Source: a virus. From it: DNA of 33,019 nt. The translations under genes and the position numbers were made by a program. The first letter of the stretch is position 1. Every line of letters begins with the position of its first letter. The notes beneath the pieces are model-generated. The model saw only the letters and a program-made list of their open reading frames with translations. It ran no database searches and was not told the origin of the DNA. This document shows positions 1 to 6,408 of this stretch, one piece after another. The stretch covers positions 1 through 33,019 of the IMG/VR virus record IMGVR_UViG_3300035698_006160; one strand, 5' to 3'.

Positions 1-93
1 GAGGCCATGAACAATTGCGGCATGGACTCTGCCACTGGCCAGTGCGACCAGGCCGGCAGTGAATACTGTGATTTTGAGTGCCCCTTCAGATGA
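1..93 (+). CDS. Cys-rich microprotein, C-terminal part (duplicate of the gene at 32836)
   Basis: This is the 3' part of the 49-residue gene that starts at 32836, seen again here because of the terminal duplication. Base 1 is the first base of codon 20 (Glu). The fragment carries the four cysteines of the protein and stops with TGA at 91-93. The next gene starts at ATG 90, giving an ATGA overlap. It is not a separate gene; see the full-length entry. Confidence 0.8.
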   Translation, partial: EAMNNCGMDSATGQCDQAGSEYCDFECPFR

Positions 94-127
94 CTGTAGG
101 GCAACAGCTTGGCGCTAAGTCAGAGAA
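1..127. repeat. Left copy of the 127-bp terminal direct repeat
   Basis: These 127 bases are identical to the last 127 bases of the window (32893-33019). The copy begins inside the 49-residue Cys-rich gene and ends inside the methyltransferase gene, so the reading frames of both genes run unbroken across the join. The length equals a common assembler k-mer size (127). The simplest reading is therefore that it marks a circular assembly graph, not a biological terminal repeat. Circularised length is 32,892 bp. Confidence 0.95.
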
Positions 128-668
128 AGGGACGAAAGAAAAGGATGGCTTCTATGCCACCCCGGCCAACCTGACCAGAGACCTGCTGGCTGTTGAGCAG
201 TTTGATGGGCCTATATGGGAGCCGTGCGCAGGCATGGGGCACATGAGCAAGGTGATGATTGAGCTGGGCTATAAGGTTGAAAGCACTGACCTGGTGGACA
301 GGGGCTATGAGCCGGCACAATCACGCATTGATCTGCTGATGGAGTATCAGCTGATGGCGCCCAACATATTCACCAACCCACCATTTAAGCTGTTTAAGCA
401 GATGGCAGCTCATGCGCTATCATTGGGGCCCAGAAAAATGATTTTCCTGGGTAAGCTGTCAGCGCTGTCACGGATGGAGTGCGCAGAGCTGTGGGATGAC
501 CCACGCTTTGCCAGATACTACGTTTTTAGATACGGCACGCGCCCATCATTGCTGAAAGATGGTGATGAGGCGTGGCTTGGTTCGGGCGGTATGCTTGACC
601 TGTGCTGGTTTGTTTGGGAAGCTGGGGCTGACACCCATGGTGAGCTTCGGCGCATTGGGAAAGACTGA
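90..668 (+). CDS. DNA N6-adenine methyltransferase-like protein (orphan)
   Basis: This 192-residue protein looks like a class I SAM-dependent DNA methyltransferase of the phage N6-adenine type. The SAM-binding motif I is EPCAGMGHM (residues 44-52), an acidic residue follows the next strand (Asp67), and NPPF (96-99) is the catalytic motif IV. The FYATP segment near residue 21 is usual in this group. I chose ATG 90 because it overlaps the upstream stop as ATGA; an in-frame GTG at 78 is possible. No restriction endonuclease lies nearby, so it is probably an orphan enzyme protecting phage DNA or altering regulation. It has no visible target-recognition domain, so the target sequence cannot be predicted. 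Confidence 0.8.
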   Translation: MTVGQQLGAKSEKGTKEKDGFYATPANLTRDLLAVEQFDGPIWEPCAGMGHMSKVMIELGYKVESTDLVDRGYEPAQSRIDLLMEYQLMAPNIFTNPPFKLFKQMAAHALSLGPRKMIFLGKLSALSRMECAELWDDPRFARYYVFRYGTRPSLLKDGDEAWLGSGGMLDLCWFVWEAGADTHGELRRIGKD

Positions 669-680
669 AGGAGAAAGACA

Positions 681-1646
681 ATGGCTGACCACAAGGCGTG
701 GTTTCCCTTCTATGTGGGAGACTACCAGAAAAAGACCAAAAGACTGACCACCCAGCAGCATGGTGCATATTTGCAGATCATGCTTGACTACTGGGAAAAT
801 GGCCCCATTCCAGATGATGCCGGCAGCATAGGCAGTGTCACAGGGCTGCCAACAGCAGATGGCACGCTGCACCCAGATGTGGCCAAGGTGCTTGGCGCAT
901 ACTTCCGGCTAGATGATGGGCGCTACATTCAAGACCGCATAGAGCATGAGCTGGCAAAAACTGAGGCAGCGCACAGCAAAAGAGCAGCGGCCGGCAGATC
1001 AGGTGCGGCAAAGCGATGGGGAAAAGATAGCCCAACTCATGACCCGGCTGATGGCAATGCCACACTGCTTGAAGAGCAAAGCGATGCACAATCACAGTCA
1101 CAGTCAGATAAGAAAGAATCCATTGCGCCAGACGTCTACTCAAAAGAGTTTGAGACCTGGTGGGCACAGCTGCCAGGTGAGATGAAAAAGGGGAAAGGCA
1201 AGGCCTTCAACTATTTCAAGCGGGCCAAGAAAAGCCACACGGCAGAGCAGCTCACTGCAGCGGTGCGCATGTATATCAAAGACGTATTTGAGAAGCGTGA
1301 AACAAAGCCTGACTTTCCATTCTGCCATGGCAGCACCTGGCTGTCAGAAAAGCGCTATGATGATATGGAGATTCCAGACTTTCTGAAGCGTGAAATGCCA
1401 AAGAAAGAAGAGCCCCTAGATGCGTGGAAGGCAGCGCTGAAAAGAGAGATTGGGCCAACCGCATACCAGGCATGGATTGCCAAGACCACCATGCGCACCA
1501 ACAAGCTGGGCCCGGTTATTGTCTGCCCCTCAGATTTTCATGCTGATAAAGTCAGGGAGCAATTTGACCCCCAGATAGGCAGGCATCTGAAGCAGGCAGG
1601 GCATGAATTTACGCGGGTGCAGTACGAGGTTGCACCCAGTGGTTGA
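681..1646 (+). CDS. DUF1376 replication-type protein with DnaA domain I-like C-terminus
   Basis: The 321-residue protein has two recognisable ends. Residues 1 to about 85 match DUF1376, with FPFYVGDY, LTTQQHGAYL and the GRSGAAKRW tail, a winged-helix-like domain common near phage replication genes. After a Ser/Gln-rich linker and a middle region, residues 246-305 resemble DnaA domain I (DnaA_N): a Trp and Leu in the first helix, an AYQAWI core and a PSDFHADKVREQF strand-helix. In DnaA this domain binds DnaB helicase and regulators such as DiaA. I infer a loader or adaptor that recruits the host helicase, or a competitor of host DnaA. An AAGGAG ribosome site precedes ATG 681. No AAA+ domain is present. 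Confidence 0.75.
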   Translation: MADHKAWFPFYVGDYQKKTKRLTTQQHGAYLQIMLDYWENGPIPDDAGSIGSVTGLPTADGTLHPDVAKVLGAYFRLDDGRYIQDRIEHELAKTEAAHSKRAAAGRSGAAKRWGKDSPTHDPADGNATLLEEQSDAQSQSQSDKKESIAPDVYSKEFETWWAQLPGEMKKGKGKAFNYFKRAKKSHTAEQLTAAVRMYIKDVFEKRETKPDFPFCHGSTWLSEKRYDDMEIPDFLKREMPKKEEPLDAWKAALKREIGPTAYQAWIAKTTMRTNKLGPVIVCPSDFHADKVREQFDPQIGRHLKQAGHEFTRVQYEVAPSG

Positions 1647-1770
1647 CGCATCGCACAAAGAAAACGCCAAGGCCCACGCAATCAACCGGATGCGTGAACG
1701 GTATGAGCTGACGTGGAATGAAGCGCAGCACTGGAGGGTAAATAAATGGACGATTTACGAGTACACTTAG
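1639..1770 (+). CDS. Small hypothetical protein (43 aa)
   Basis: A 43-codon frame starts at GTG 1639, eight bases before the upstream stop, and ends at TAG 1770, overlapping the next gene by 25 bases. The product is charged and predicted helical (KENAKAHAINRMRERYELTW). It fills what would otherwise be a 99-base gap in an operon where almost every gene touches the next. No family is recognised. The short length and non-ATG start keep confidence low; it could be non-coding spacer. Confidence 0.4.
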   Translation: MVDASHKENAKAHAINRMRERYELTWNEAQHWRVNKWTIYEYT

Positions 1771-2276
1771 GCGGTATTGAAACCGATGCGATGCAGGGAG
1801 ACAATCTTGCCATCACGCTCGCGGGCGTTTTTGAAGACCCAACCCAAACCCCTGACGATGAAACCGGCTGGGCACCCGACGCGATCGAAGGGGCTAACGG
1901 TGTCTTAGACGCCATTCACGCGCACTATACAGCCACCCAAGAGCCTGCACCTTACGGCGACATTCTAGGTACGTTGAACGGACCGGACTTCCAGGCGGTG
2001 CGTGGTCGGCATGAAGCACACCATCCCGGTATTGGTATTGGTTGGACCCCTAAAGAAATCAGCCAAGCGCATGAAGATTTGAACTACTGCATTTTCTTAA
2101 TTGGACTCTCCGCTGCATCATTGACTGAGTTTAACGCCGCCATAGCCGAGGCCACCCGCGCCGCTACTGAGAAAGCCGCAGTGAAACTTGACGCGCTATT
2201 AGCTGAAGCACAGGGGCCACTGGTCAATAAAATAATTCGGCAATGCGCTGCCGCAATACGGGAGGGCGGGGAGTGA
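1746..2276 (+). CDS. Hypothetical protein (176 aa) with atypical codon use
   Basis: An acidic, Ala-rich soluble protein of 176 residues with no motif I recognise. The C-terminal half (about 115-176) is rich in Ala, Glu and Leu and is probably helical or coiled coil. ATG 1746 is preceded by a good GGAGGG site. The codon choice stands out: gcg, cgc, tta, cta, ggt and acg are frequent, whereas flanking genes lean on ctg, gcc, gca and cag. This suggests more recent acquisition from a different source. It sits inside the early operon between the DUF1376 gene and the small Cys-containing gene. Confidence 0.7.
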   Translation: MDDLRVHLGGIETDAMQGDNLAITLAGVFEDPTQTPDDETGWAPDAIEGANGVLDAIHAHYTATQEPAPYGDILGTLNGPDFQAVRGRHEAHHPGIGIGWTPKEISQAHEDLNYCIFLIGLSAASLTEFNAAIAEATRAATEKAAVKLDALLAEAQGPLVNKIIRQCAAAIREGGE

Positions 2277-2566
2277 GTGACCCAATCAAACTGGTGCCGA
2301 AAACAAAGGCGACACGTGAGCAGACCTGCTCAAATTGTCGCTGCTGGTTTTCAACTGATGACAAGGCTGTGGATGAGCGGGGCCTGCTGTATCGCCAGTG
2401 CCGTGCCAGGGCGCCTGCGCCAGTCGCTGGTGGCCAGCACATAGCGATGCCGGCACCTGATGCCCCAATACAAGTGAAGCTGACCCACTGGCAGGGCTGG
2501 TGGCCCTTCACCTGTGAAGATGATTTTTGCGTCAAAGACTGGGAGGCCAAGGGCACATATGGCTAG
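2273..2566 (+). CDS. Small four-Cys putative zinc-binding protein
   Basis: The likely start is GTG 2273, which overlaps the upstream TGA as GTGA and follows a G-rich ribosome site. This gives 97 residues. The N-terminal part has CSNCRCW, then CRARAP about 30 residues later, and a late CEDDFC. Such spaced Cys pairs are typical of small phage zinc-ribbon proteins. The function is unknown; it could be a nucleic-acid or protein-binding accessory. An in-frame ATG at 2243 would add ten residues lying inside the upstream gene. Confidence 0.7.
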   Translation: MSDPIKLVPKTKATREQTCSNCRCWFSTDDKAVDERGLLYRQCRARAPAPVAGGQHIAMPAPDAPIQVKLTHWQGWWPFTCEDDFCVKDWEAKGTYG

Positions 2567-2888
2567 AATATTTGAACTAAATGGCAAGGCAGCGCTTGAG
2601 GCCACCACAGCGGTCAAACGCACTAAGGCTGAAGAGAGTGCCAGGGCAGAAGAAGACTACACAGCCTTGTGCCTTGAACTGCAGCGCACCTGTGGCATGC
2701 CTGTCTTCATCTCAGAGCGCATCATGCCCGGCAACTGCCAGATCATTGACCCAGAAGGCATGACCGGAAAAGAAGCGCGTGACTGCCCCTTCACAGAGGC
2801 CACCTTGATTGTGCACTCGCACGACATCGTGAAGGCCATTGACCACTTCACCGCGGAAAACATGAAGAAGGAAAAGGCTGATGGCTGA
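2559..2888 (+). CDS. Hypothetical protein (109 aa)
   Basis: I place the start at ATG 2559, which overlaps the upstream stop by eight bases and has a GGAGG site at about 2542-2546. An in-frame ATG at 2514 lies deep inside the upstream gene and is less likely. The product begins MARIFELNGK, has a charged helix (EESARAEEDY) and a C-terminal Lys-rich end. It contains two isolated cysteines and several His residues but no motif I can name. It belongs to the run of overlapping small early genes. Confidence 0.65.
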   Translation: MARIFELNGKAALEATTAVKRTKAEESARAEEDYTALCLELQRTCGMPVFISERIMPGNCQIIDPEGMTGKEARDCPFTEATLIVHSHDIVKAIDHFTAENMKKEKADG

Positions 2889-3084
2889 CAGATTCACAGT
2901 CACCATAGTGGCCACCCTAGATGACCCGGGCTGCAGTTTTCCGATGCCGCACCCGGCCATAAACAGGGCCATGGAAGAACTGGGCCAGATGGGCGTGGTG
3001 ATGGCCAAGATGGGAAAGCAAGAATTGAAAACGCCAGCATGCAAGGTGGTGGCGACATGGAAAAGGGAAGAAGTGAATGCCTGA
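2881..3084 (+). CDS. Small hypothetical protein (67 aa)
   Basis: A 67-residue frame whose ATG overlaps the previous stop by eight bases (ATGGCTGA). The sequence opens with a beta-strand-like stretch (RFTVTIVATLDDP) and ends basic. The FPMPHPAINRAM part has no assignable motif. The overlap on both sides and the shared codon style support a real gene translated by coupling. Function unknown. Confidence 0.6.
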   Translation: MADRFTVTIVATLDDPGCSFPMPHPAINRAMEELGQMGVVMAKMGKQELKTPACKVVATWKREEVNA

Positions 3085-3307
3085 ATATAAAATATCAGAG
3101 AAGCAGCGGGCCTATATGCAGGCCATCATTGACAAGCCAGGCCAGCACAACAACCGGATGGCAAACACTGCATTTTCTCTGCGCATCCGTAATCTGTGCA
3201 AGATGACCTTTCCCCACCCGCGCCGAAAGGGTGACAACACCTACTGGGACAAACCCACAGAGAAGGGCAAAAAAGTCATGGCCACTGGTGGGGTGATCAG
3301 GCGATGA
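3077..3307 (+). CDS. Small basic hypothetical protein (76 aa)
   Basis: The frame starts at ATG 3077, overlapping the upstream stop by eight bases (ATGCCTGA), and ends with an ATGA overlap with the next gene. The product is basic. It begins with a helix-like SEKQRAYMQAIIDK and ends with a compact segment (WDKPTEKGKKVMAT) that resembles the wing of small winged-helix proteins. DNA binding is therefore conceivable, but this is only an impression. No family recognised. Confidence 0.6.
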   Translation: MPEYKISEKQRAYMQAIIDKPGQHNNRMANTAFSLRIRNLCKMTFPHPRRKGDNTYWDKPTEKGKKVMATGGVIRR

Positions 3308-3855
3308 CTGAAGCCACAAAAATTGAATGGGCTGATGATACATTAAACCCATGGACTGGCTGCACCAAGGTCAGCCCAGGCTGTGACAATTGCTATGCTG
3401 AAGACTGGGCAAAGAGATGGGGCCAGGTCAAGTGGGGCAACCACCCCAGAAAACGCACCGCTGATGCCAACTGGAAGAAGCCACTGAAGTGGAACAAGCA
3501 GGCAGAACAGGCCGGCACCAGGCGCAGGGTTTTCTGCGCATCTCTGGCTGATGTGTTTGACAATAAGGTTGACCCAGAATGGCGTGCAGACCTGTTTGAC
3601 ATGATCATGGTCACGCCACACCTTGACTGGCTGCTGCTCACCAAGAGGCCACAGAATGTGCCGGCAATGCTGCCTGATGATTGGTATGATAACCCATGGC
3701 CCAATGCACGTGAGATGAGCGCTGCATGGGCGCGTGACATTCACATACAATGTGCAGAAAACGGGGTGGCATTTTTCATGAAGCAGATGACCAAAAAGGC
3801 ACCCATACCAGATGACTTGTTGGTGCGACAATTTCCACAAACAGGAGACCAATGA
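3304..3855 (+). CDS. DUF5131 (phage Gp37/Gp68 family) protein with internal deletion
   Basis: The N-terminal 120 residues match the DUF5131 family very well: [15 protein letters not shown], a Cys cluster at C20, C27 and C30 (C-x6-C-x2-C), [10 protein letters not shown] and [11 protein letters not shown]. The C-terminal part also matches ([21 protein letters not shown]). At residues 132-136 (about 3697-3711) the sequence jumps from NPWPN directly to AREM. Normal family members have about 60 residues here, carrying the GTS/VE, EPL and GGESG segments. At 183 residues it is shorter than the usual 230 or more. The family's reaction is not known to me; the Cys cluster suggests a metal or Fe-S site. 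It may be a damaged or minimal enzyme. Confidence 0.8.
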   Translation: MTEATKIEWADDTLNPWTGCTKVSPGCDNCYAEDWAKRWGQVKWGNHPRKRTADANWKKPLKWNKQAEQAGTRRRVFCASLADVFDNKVDPEWRADLFDMIMVTPHLDWLLLTKRPQNVPAMLPDDWYDNPWPNAREMSAAWARDIHIQCAENGVAFFMKQMTKKAPIPDDLLVRQFPQTGDQ

Positions 3856-4208
3856 TGCCCAACCAAACTGATGGCGCGGCTGCCGAGCGCCTGCAATCTT
3901 TCATCGAGCGCATAGAACGGCTGGAAGAGGAAAAGAAAAACCTGACCGCTGACATTCGTGAAGTGTATGCAGAGGCCAAGTCTAGCGGATTTGACACCAA
4001 GACCATGCGCAAGGTGGTGGCGGTTCGCAAGCTAGATGAAAGTGAGCGTCAGGAGCAAGAAGCCCTATTTGACACGTATATGAGGGCCTTGGGCTACGAT
4101 GAGACCCCACTGGGCAAGGCTGCTGAAGATGCCAGCGTGACAGTCACCGCGGTGGTGCCAAAGGGCAAGGGTGCCAAGAAAAACCCGTCAGAGCAGGTCA
4201 CGCACTAA
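3852..4208 (+). CDS. gapR-like: GapR-family (DUF2312) nucleoid-associated protein
   Basis: The 118-residue protein contains the full DUF2312 signature in residues 8-82: [42 protein letters not shown] and the YMRALGYDE end. In Caulobacter, GapR clamps overtwisted DNA ahead of forks and transcription and stimulates gyrase and topoisomerase IV. The basic C-terminal tail here (KGKGAKKN) goes beyond the core. The start ATG 3852 overlaps the upstream stop; ATG 3855 is an equal alternative, both after AGGAG. The family points to an alphaproteobacterial host. The phage copy may relieve torsion during phage replication and late transcription, or compete with host GapR. Confidence 0.9.
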   Translation: MMPNQTDGAAAERLQSFIERIERLEEEKKNLTADIREVYAEAKSSGFDTKTMRKVVAVRKLDESERQEQEALFDTYMRALGYDETPLGKAAEDASVTVTAVVPKGKGAKKNPSEQVTH

Positions 4209-4221
4209 TACAGAAAATTAG

Positions 4222-4250
4222 GTGACCAGCACGCCATGAGCTGATACGAT
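4222..4250 (+). promoter_or_regulatory. Candidate extended -10 sigma70 promoter
   Basis: In the 69-base gap after the gapR-like gene, GTGACC (4222-4227) is spaced 17 bases from TACGAT (4245-4250), with TG one base upstream of the -10 (4242-4243). Each hexamer matches four of six consensus positions. It lies 28 bases before ATG 4278 and its AAGGAG site. This is a plausible internal promoter in an otherwise continuous operon, from pattern only. Confidence 0.35.
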
Positions 4251-4277
4251 CAACCCAGACTGAAGGAGACCCCAAAA

Positions 4278-4541
4278 ATGGGCACAAAGAACAACCCCGG
4301 CGATTTTGATTGCTATGACAACGCAGCCCCTGATGAACCCATGTTCATCTTGCTGGCACGTGACACCAGAGCCCCAGACCTTGTGAGGCTTTGGGCTGCC
4401 ATATCTGCTGGTGACATCATCAGCGCAGATGCGGCCTACAAAAATCTGACACTGGTGGGCAAGCGCAGCCTTCCTGAAAAGGTCACAGAAGCCAGAGACT
4501 GTGCCAATGCCATGGAAGAGTGGCACCGCAAAAACAACTAA
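4278..4541 (+). CDS. Small conserved phage hypothetical protein (87 aa)
   Basis: The product starts MGTKNNPGDFDCYDNA and continues DEPMFILLARDTRAPDLVRLWA. I recognise this as a recurrent small protein in phages and prophages of Alphaproteobacteria, without an assigned function. It is acidic, soluble and probably helical in its second half. ATG 4278 has a strong AAGGAG site. The next gene starts 16 bases after the stop with its own site, so translation is not coupled. Confidence 0.75.
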   Translation: MGTKNNPGDFDCYDNAAPDEPMFILLARDTRAPDLVRLWAAISAGDIISADAAYKNLTLVGKRSLPEKVTEARDCANAMEEWHRKNN

Positions 4542-4557
4542 ACATAGGAGAAAGTCT

Positions 4558-5076
4558 GTGACTGACAGACCTATAATATTCTCAGGGCCAATGGTCCAAG
4601 CGTTATTTGATGAAACCAAGACACAAACCCGGCGCCTAGCCACATCACCCCTGCGCCTGTGCAAGCCAGGTGACCGGCTCTATGTGAGGGAGGCCTGGGC
4701 CAAGACCAGCGTGGCCCCAATCGTTGAGACCATAGACAACCCCTGGACAGTCTACCGGGTGGCTGACAATCGCTGTGACTATGGCGGGCCATGGAAGCCT
4801 TCAATACACATGAAGCGCGTGGATTCACGCATCACTCTGGTCATCACAGATGTGAAGACAGAGCCCTTGCAAAACATCACTGAAGAAGATGCCAAAGCTG
4901 AAGGGGCTGCATGCGTGGCAGAGCGGATAGGCGGGAAGCAGCGCCATGTTGTGGGCTTCGGGCGCATATGGGAAGCCCTGCACCAGAAGCCAGGGCAGCG
5001 CTGGGGAGACAACCCAGAAGTGGTGGCGCTGACTTTCACTGTGCAGAAACACAACATTGACCGCCATCATGATTGA
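4558..5076 (+). CDS. ASCH/PUA-like domain phage protein
   Basis: I start this gene at GTG 4558, seven bases after an AGGAG site. This gives 172 residues beginning VTDRPIIFSGPMVQAL. The pattern of FSGPMVQAL, KTQTRR, PGDRLYVREAW, KPSIHMKR, RITLVITDVKTEPLQ and ITEEDAKAEG is that of phage ASCH-like (PUA-fold) proteins. Related domains bind RNA or modified nucleotides. The exact ligand is unknown. It is followed directly by the DUF1643 gene (eight-base overlap), and the DUF5131 gene lies just upstream, a grouping that suggests a nucleotide or DNA modification role. An upstream in-frame ATG at 4501 lies inside the preceding gene and is rejected. Confidence 0.75.
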   Translation: MTDRPIIFSGPMVQALFDETKTQTRRLATSPLRLCKPGDRLYVREAWAKTSVAPIVETIDNPWTVYRVADNRCDYGGPWKPSIHMKRVDSRITLVITDVKTEPLQNITEEDAKAEGAACVAERIGGKQRHVVGFGRIWEALHQKPGQRWGDNPEVVALTFTVQKHNIDRHHD

Positions 5077-5590
5077 TCTACTGGCGCCTGCTGTATTCAG
5101 TGCAGATCGCCGGCACAGATACAGCCTGCACCGCACCATCAGCATGCTTGGCCCACGTCCGTTGGTGGCCTGTGGCTACAATCCCTCAGTGGCCAATGAG
5201 CAGGCCAATGACCCCACCATCAGGCGTGAAATTGCCTACGCAAAAGCATGGGATTGTGACCACTTCATCAAGGTCAATGCGTTTGCTGCGATAGGCACAG
5301 ACCCAGACACGCTGGTTGATTTTGATGACCCAGTGGGCCCAGACAATGACGCCACCATCAAGGCAGCTATTCAGCACGCCATAGACAATGGCGGGATCTT
5401 ACTCGCTGCATGGGGTGTGCCAAAGGGCAGGCCAGAGACCCAGCGCCAGGCTGTTGAGAGATTGACCAAGATCAAAGACTGGGGCCCATGGCAGGCGCTG
5501 CGCATCACCAAGGATGGCTACCCATCGCACCCACTATACTTGCCCAAAAACCTAACCCCACAGCCATGGATGGAGACCAGAGATGGATGA
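5069..5590 (+). CDS. DUF1643 domain protein
   Basis: The 173-residue product from ATG 5069 matches DUF1643: ADRRHRYSLHR, a CGYNPSVAN segment (the family's NPS motif), NDPTIRR, FIKVNAFA, and a late WG and YPSHPLYL. The biochemical function of the family is not established to my knowledge; it is frequent in phages and near mobile genes. ATG 5069 overlaps the upstream stop by eight bases (ATGATTGA). A TTG at 5057 would add four residues. The absence of a clear ribosome site suggests coupling to the ASCH-like gene. Confidence 0.8.
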   Translation: MIDLLAPAVFSADRRHRYSLHRTISMLGPRPLVACGYNPSVANEQANDPTIRREIAYAKAWDCDHFIKVNAFAAIGTDPDTLVDFDDPVGPDNDATIKAAIQHAIDNGGILLAAWGVPKGRPETQRQAVERLTKIKDWGPWQALRITKDGYPSHPLYLPKNLTPQPWMETRDG

Positions 5591-5789
5591 GCGTAGACCT
5601 ATTCAGATTGTCCACACTGCAGTGGCAACTAAGAATTTCAGGCACGATGATGTGTATAGCTTCCATGAGAATGGGCGGTGGCCATGGATAGGCCACCACC
5701 AGGTCAGGCCTGGGTGCCATAGACTTAATTGCCCTATTAACTCACCCCGGCCTGTGGCAGCTCATTGCAGGTTGCCACTCACATTGTGA
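5583..5789 (+). CDS. Possible small protein before terminase (68 aa)
   Basis: A frame starts at ATG 5583, overlapping the DUF1643 stop by eight bases (ATGGATGA), the same join style as other genes here. The first 40 residues look coding-like (HDDVYSFHENGRWPW). The C-terminal third covers two inverted repeats (5677-5697 and 5754-5778) and has an unnatural Pro, His and Cys mix, so the frame may be a leader or a decayed gene. No family recognised. Confidence 0.35.
   Translation: MDERRPIQIVHTAVATKNFRHDDVYSFHENGRWPWIGHHQVRPGCHRLNCPINSPRPVAAHCRLPLTL
5677..5778 (+). other. Two hairpins upstream of the terminase genes
   Basis: GGTGGCC (5677-5683) pairs with GGCCACC (5691-5697) around a 7-base loop. 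GTGGCA (5754-5759) pairs with TGCCAC (5773-5778). Neither is followed by a T-run, so they are not obvious intrinsic terminators. They lie in the 212 bases between DUF1643 and the terminase small subunit gene and may be mRNA structures at the early-late border or part of the packaging start region. Confidence 0.35.
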
Positions 5790-5795
5790 TATACG
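5765..5795 (+). promoter_or_regulatory. Weak candidate late promoter before terminase
   Basis: TGATATACG (5787-5795) reads as an extended -10 (TGn followed by TATACG, four of six matches). A TTGCAG at 5765-5770 is 19 bases upstream, longer than ideal. Initiation would fall at about 5802, next to ATG 5803, which has no Shine-Dalgarno sequence. That would give a nearly leaderless terminase mRNA. This is suggestive only. Confidence 0.25.
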
Positions 5796-5802
5796 CTAGA
5801 CC

Positions 5803-6408
5803 ATGGACAAAAAACCCAGTGCACCCAAGCCCAGACGCAAGGCAGCTACCAAAGCCAAAACAAAGGCCAAGGCAAAACCGCGCCCCCCACGTAGTAAAGC
5901 CAAACCCAAGGGGAAACCCAAGGCCAACCCCCAGGGCACAGCCCCTGCCAATAAGGGCCAGGCTTCTGATAATACAGAAAACGATGAAAAAACGGGCGCA
6001 GACCGTCAACAGCCCGAGCAAATTTGGAGACCAGGACAAAGTGGGAATCCAGCCGGCAGGCCAAAGGGTGCAAAGAACAAGCTGTCTGAAGATTTCCTCA
6101 ATGCCCTTGCTGATGACTTCAAAATGCATGGCAAGGGTGTCATTGCTTACATGCGCAAGAATGAGCAGGCGGCATACTTTGCCGGCATCATCCGGCTGAT
6201 ACCAAAAGACTTTAACCTGGCCATAGATGTGAAAGTGAGGGGCATTGATGACATCGAAGCAGAACTTGACCGAGTACGCGGAGGACTACAGGCAATTGAA
6301 ACTGGAAGAGCTGCGCCTATCGAGGGAGAGGCTAGACTGGTTGAGGACAAACCAGAATTACCTGTATCACCCGGGCAGAGCACTGGAACCCTACGCAAAA
6401 CAAATTAA
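5803..6408 (+). CDS. Terminase small subunit (DUF5681-like)
   Basis: The 201-residue protein has a histone-like tail (residues 1-45) almost wholly Lys, Ala, Pro and Arg. The WRPGQSGNPAGRPKGAKNK motif follows (75-93), which marks DUF5681-type small terminase or packaging proteins. A helical region after it (SEDFLNALADDFKMHG, then AAYFAGIIRLIPKD) agrees. It would recognise the packaging start on phage DNA and hand it to the large subunit. ATG 5803 lacks a clear ribosome site. The last 161 bases overlap the large-subunit gene in another frame. The basic tail is longer than I expect for the family and probably binds DNA non-specifically. Confidence 0.8.
   Translation: MDKKPSAPKPRRKAATKAKTKAKAKPRPPRSKAKPKGKPKANPQGTAPANKGQASDNTENDEKTGADRQQPEQIWRPGQSGNPAGRPKGAKNKLSEDFLNALADDFKMHGKGVIAYMRKNEQAAYFAGIIRLIPKDFNLAIDVKVRGIDDIEAELDRVRGGLQAIETGRAAPIEGEARLVEDKPELPVSPGQSTGTLRKTN

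Noticed and set aside
5765-6199. Plus-strand frame overlapping the small terminase gene
   Set aside because: The other frame has the GQSGNPAGRPKGAKNK motif; this one gives only a Pro/Arg-rich shadow.
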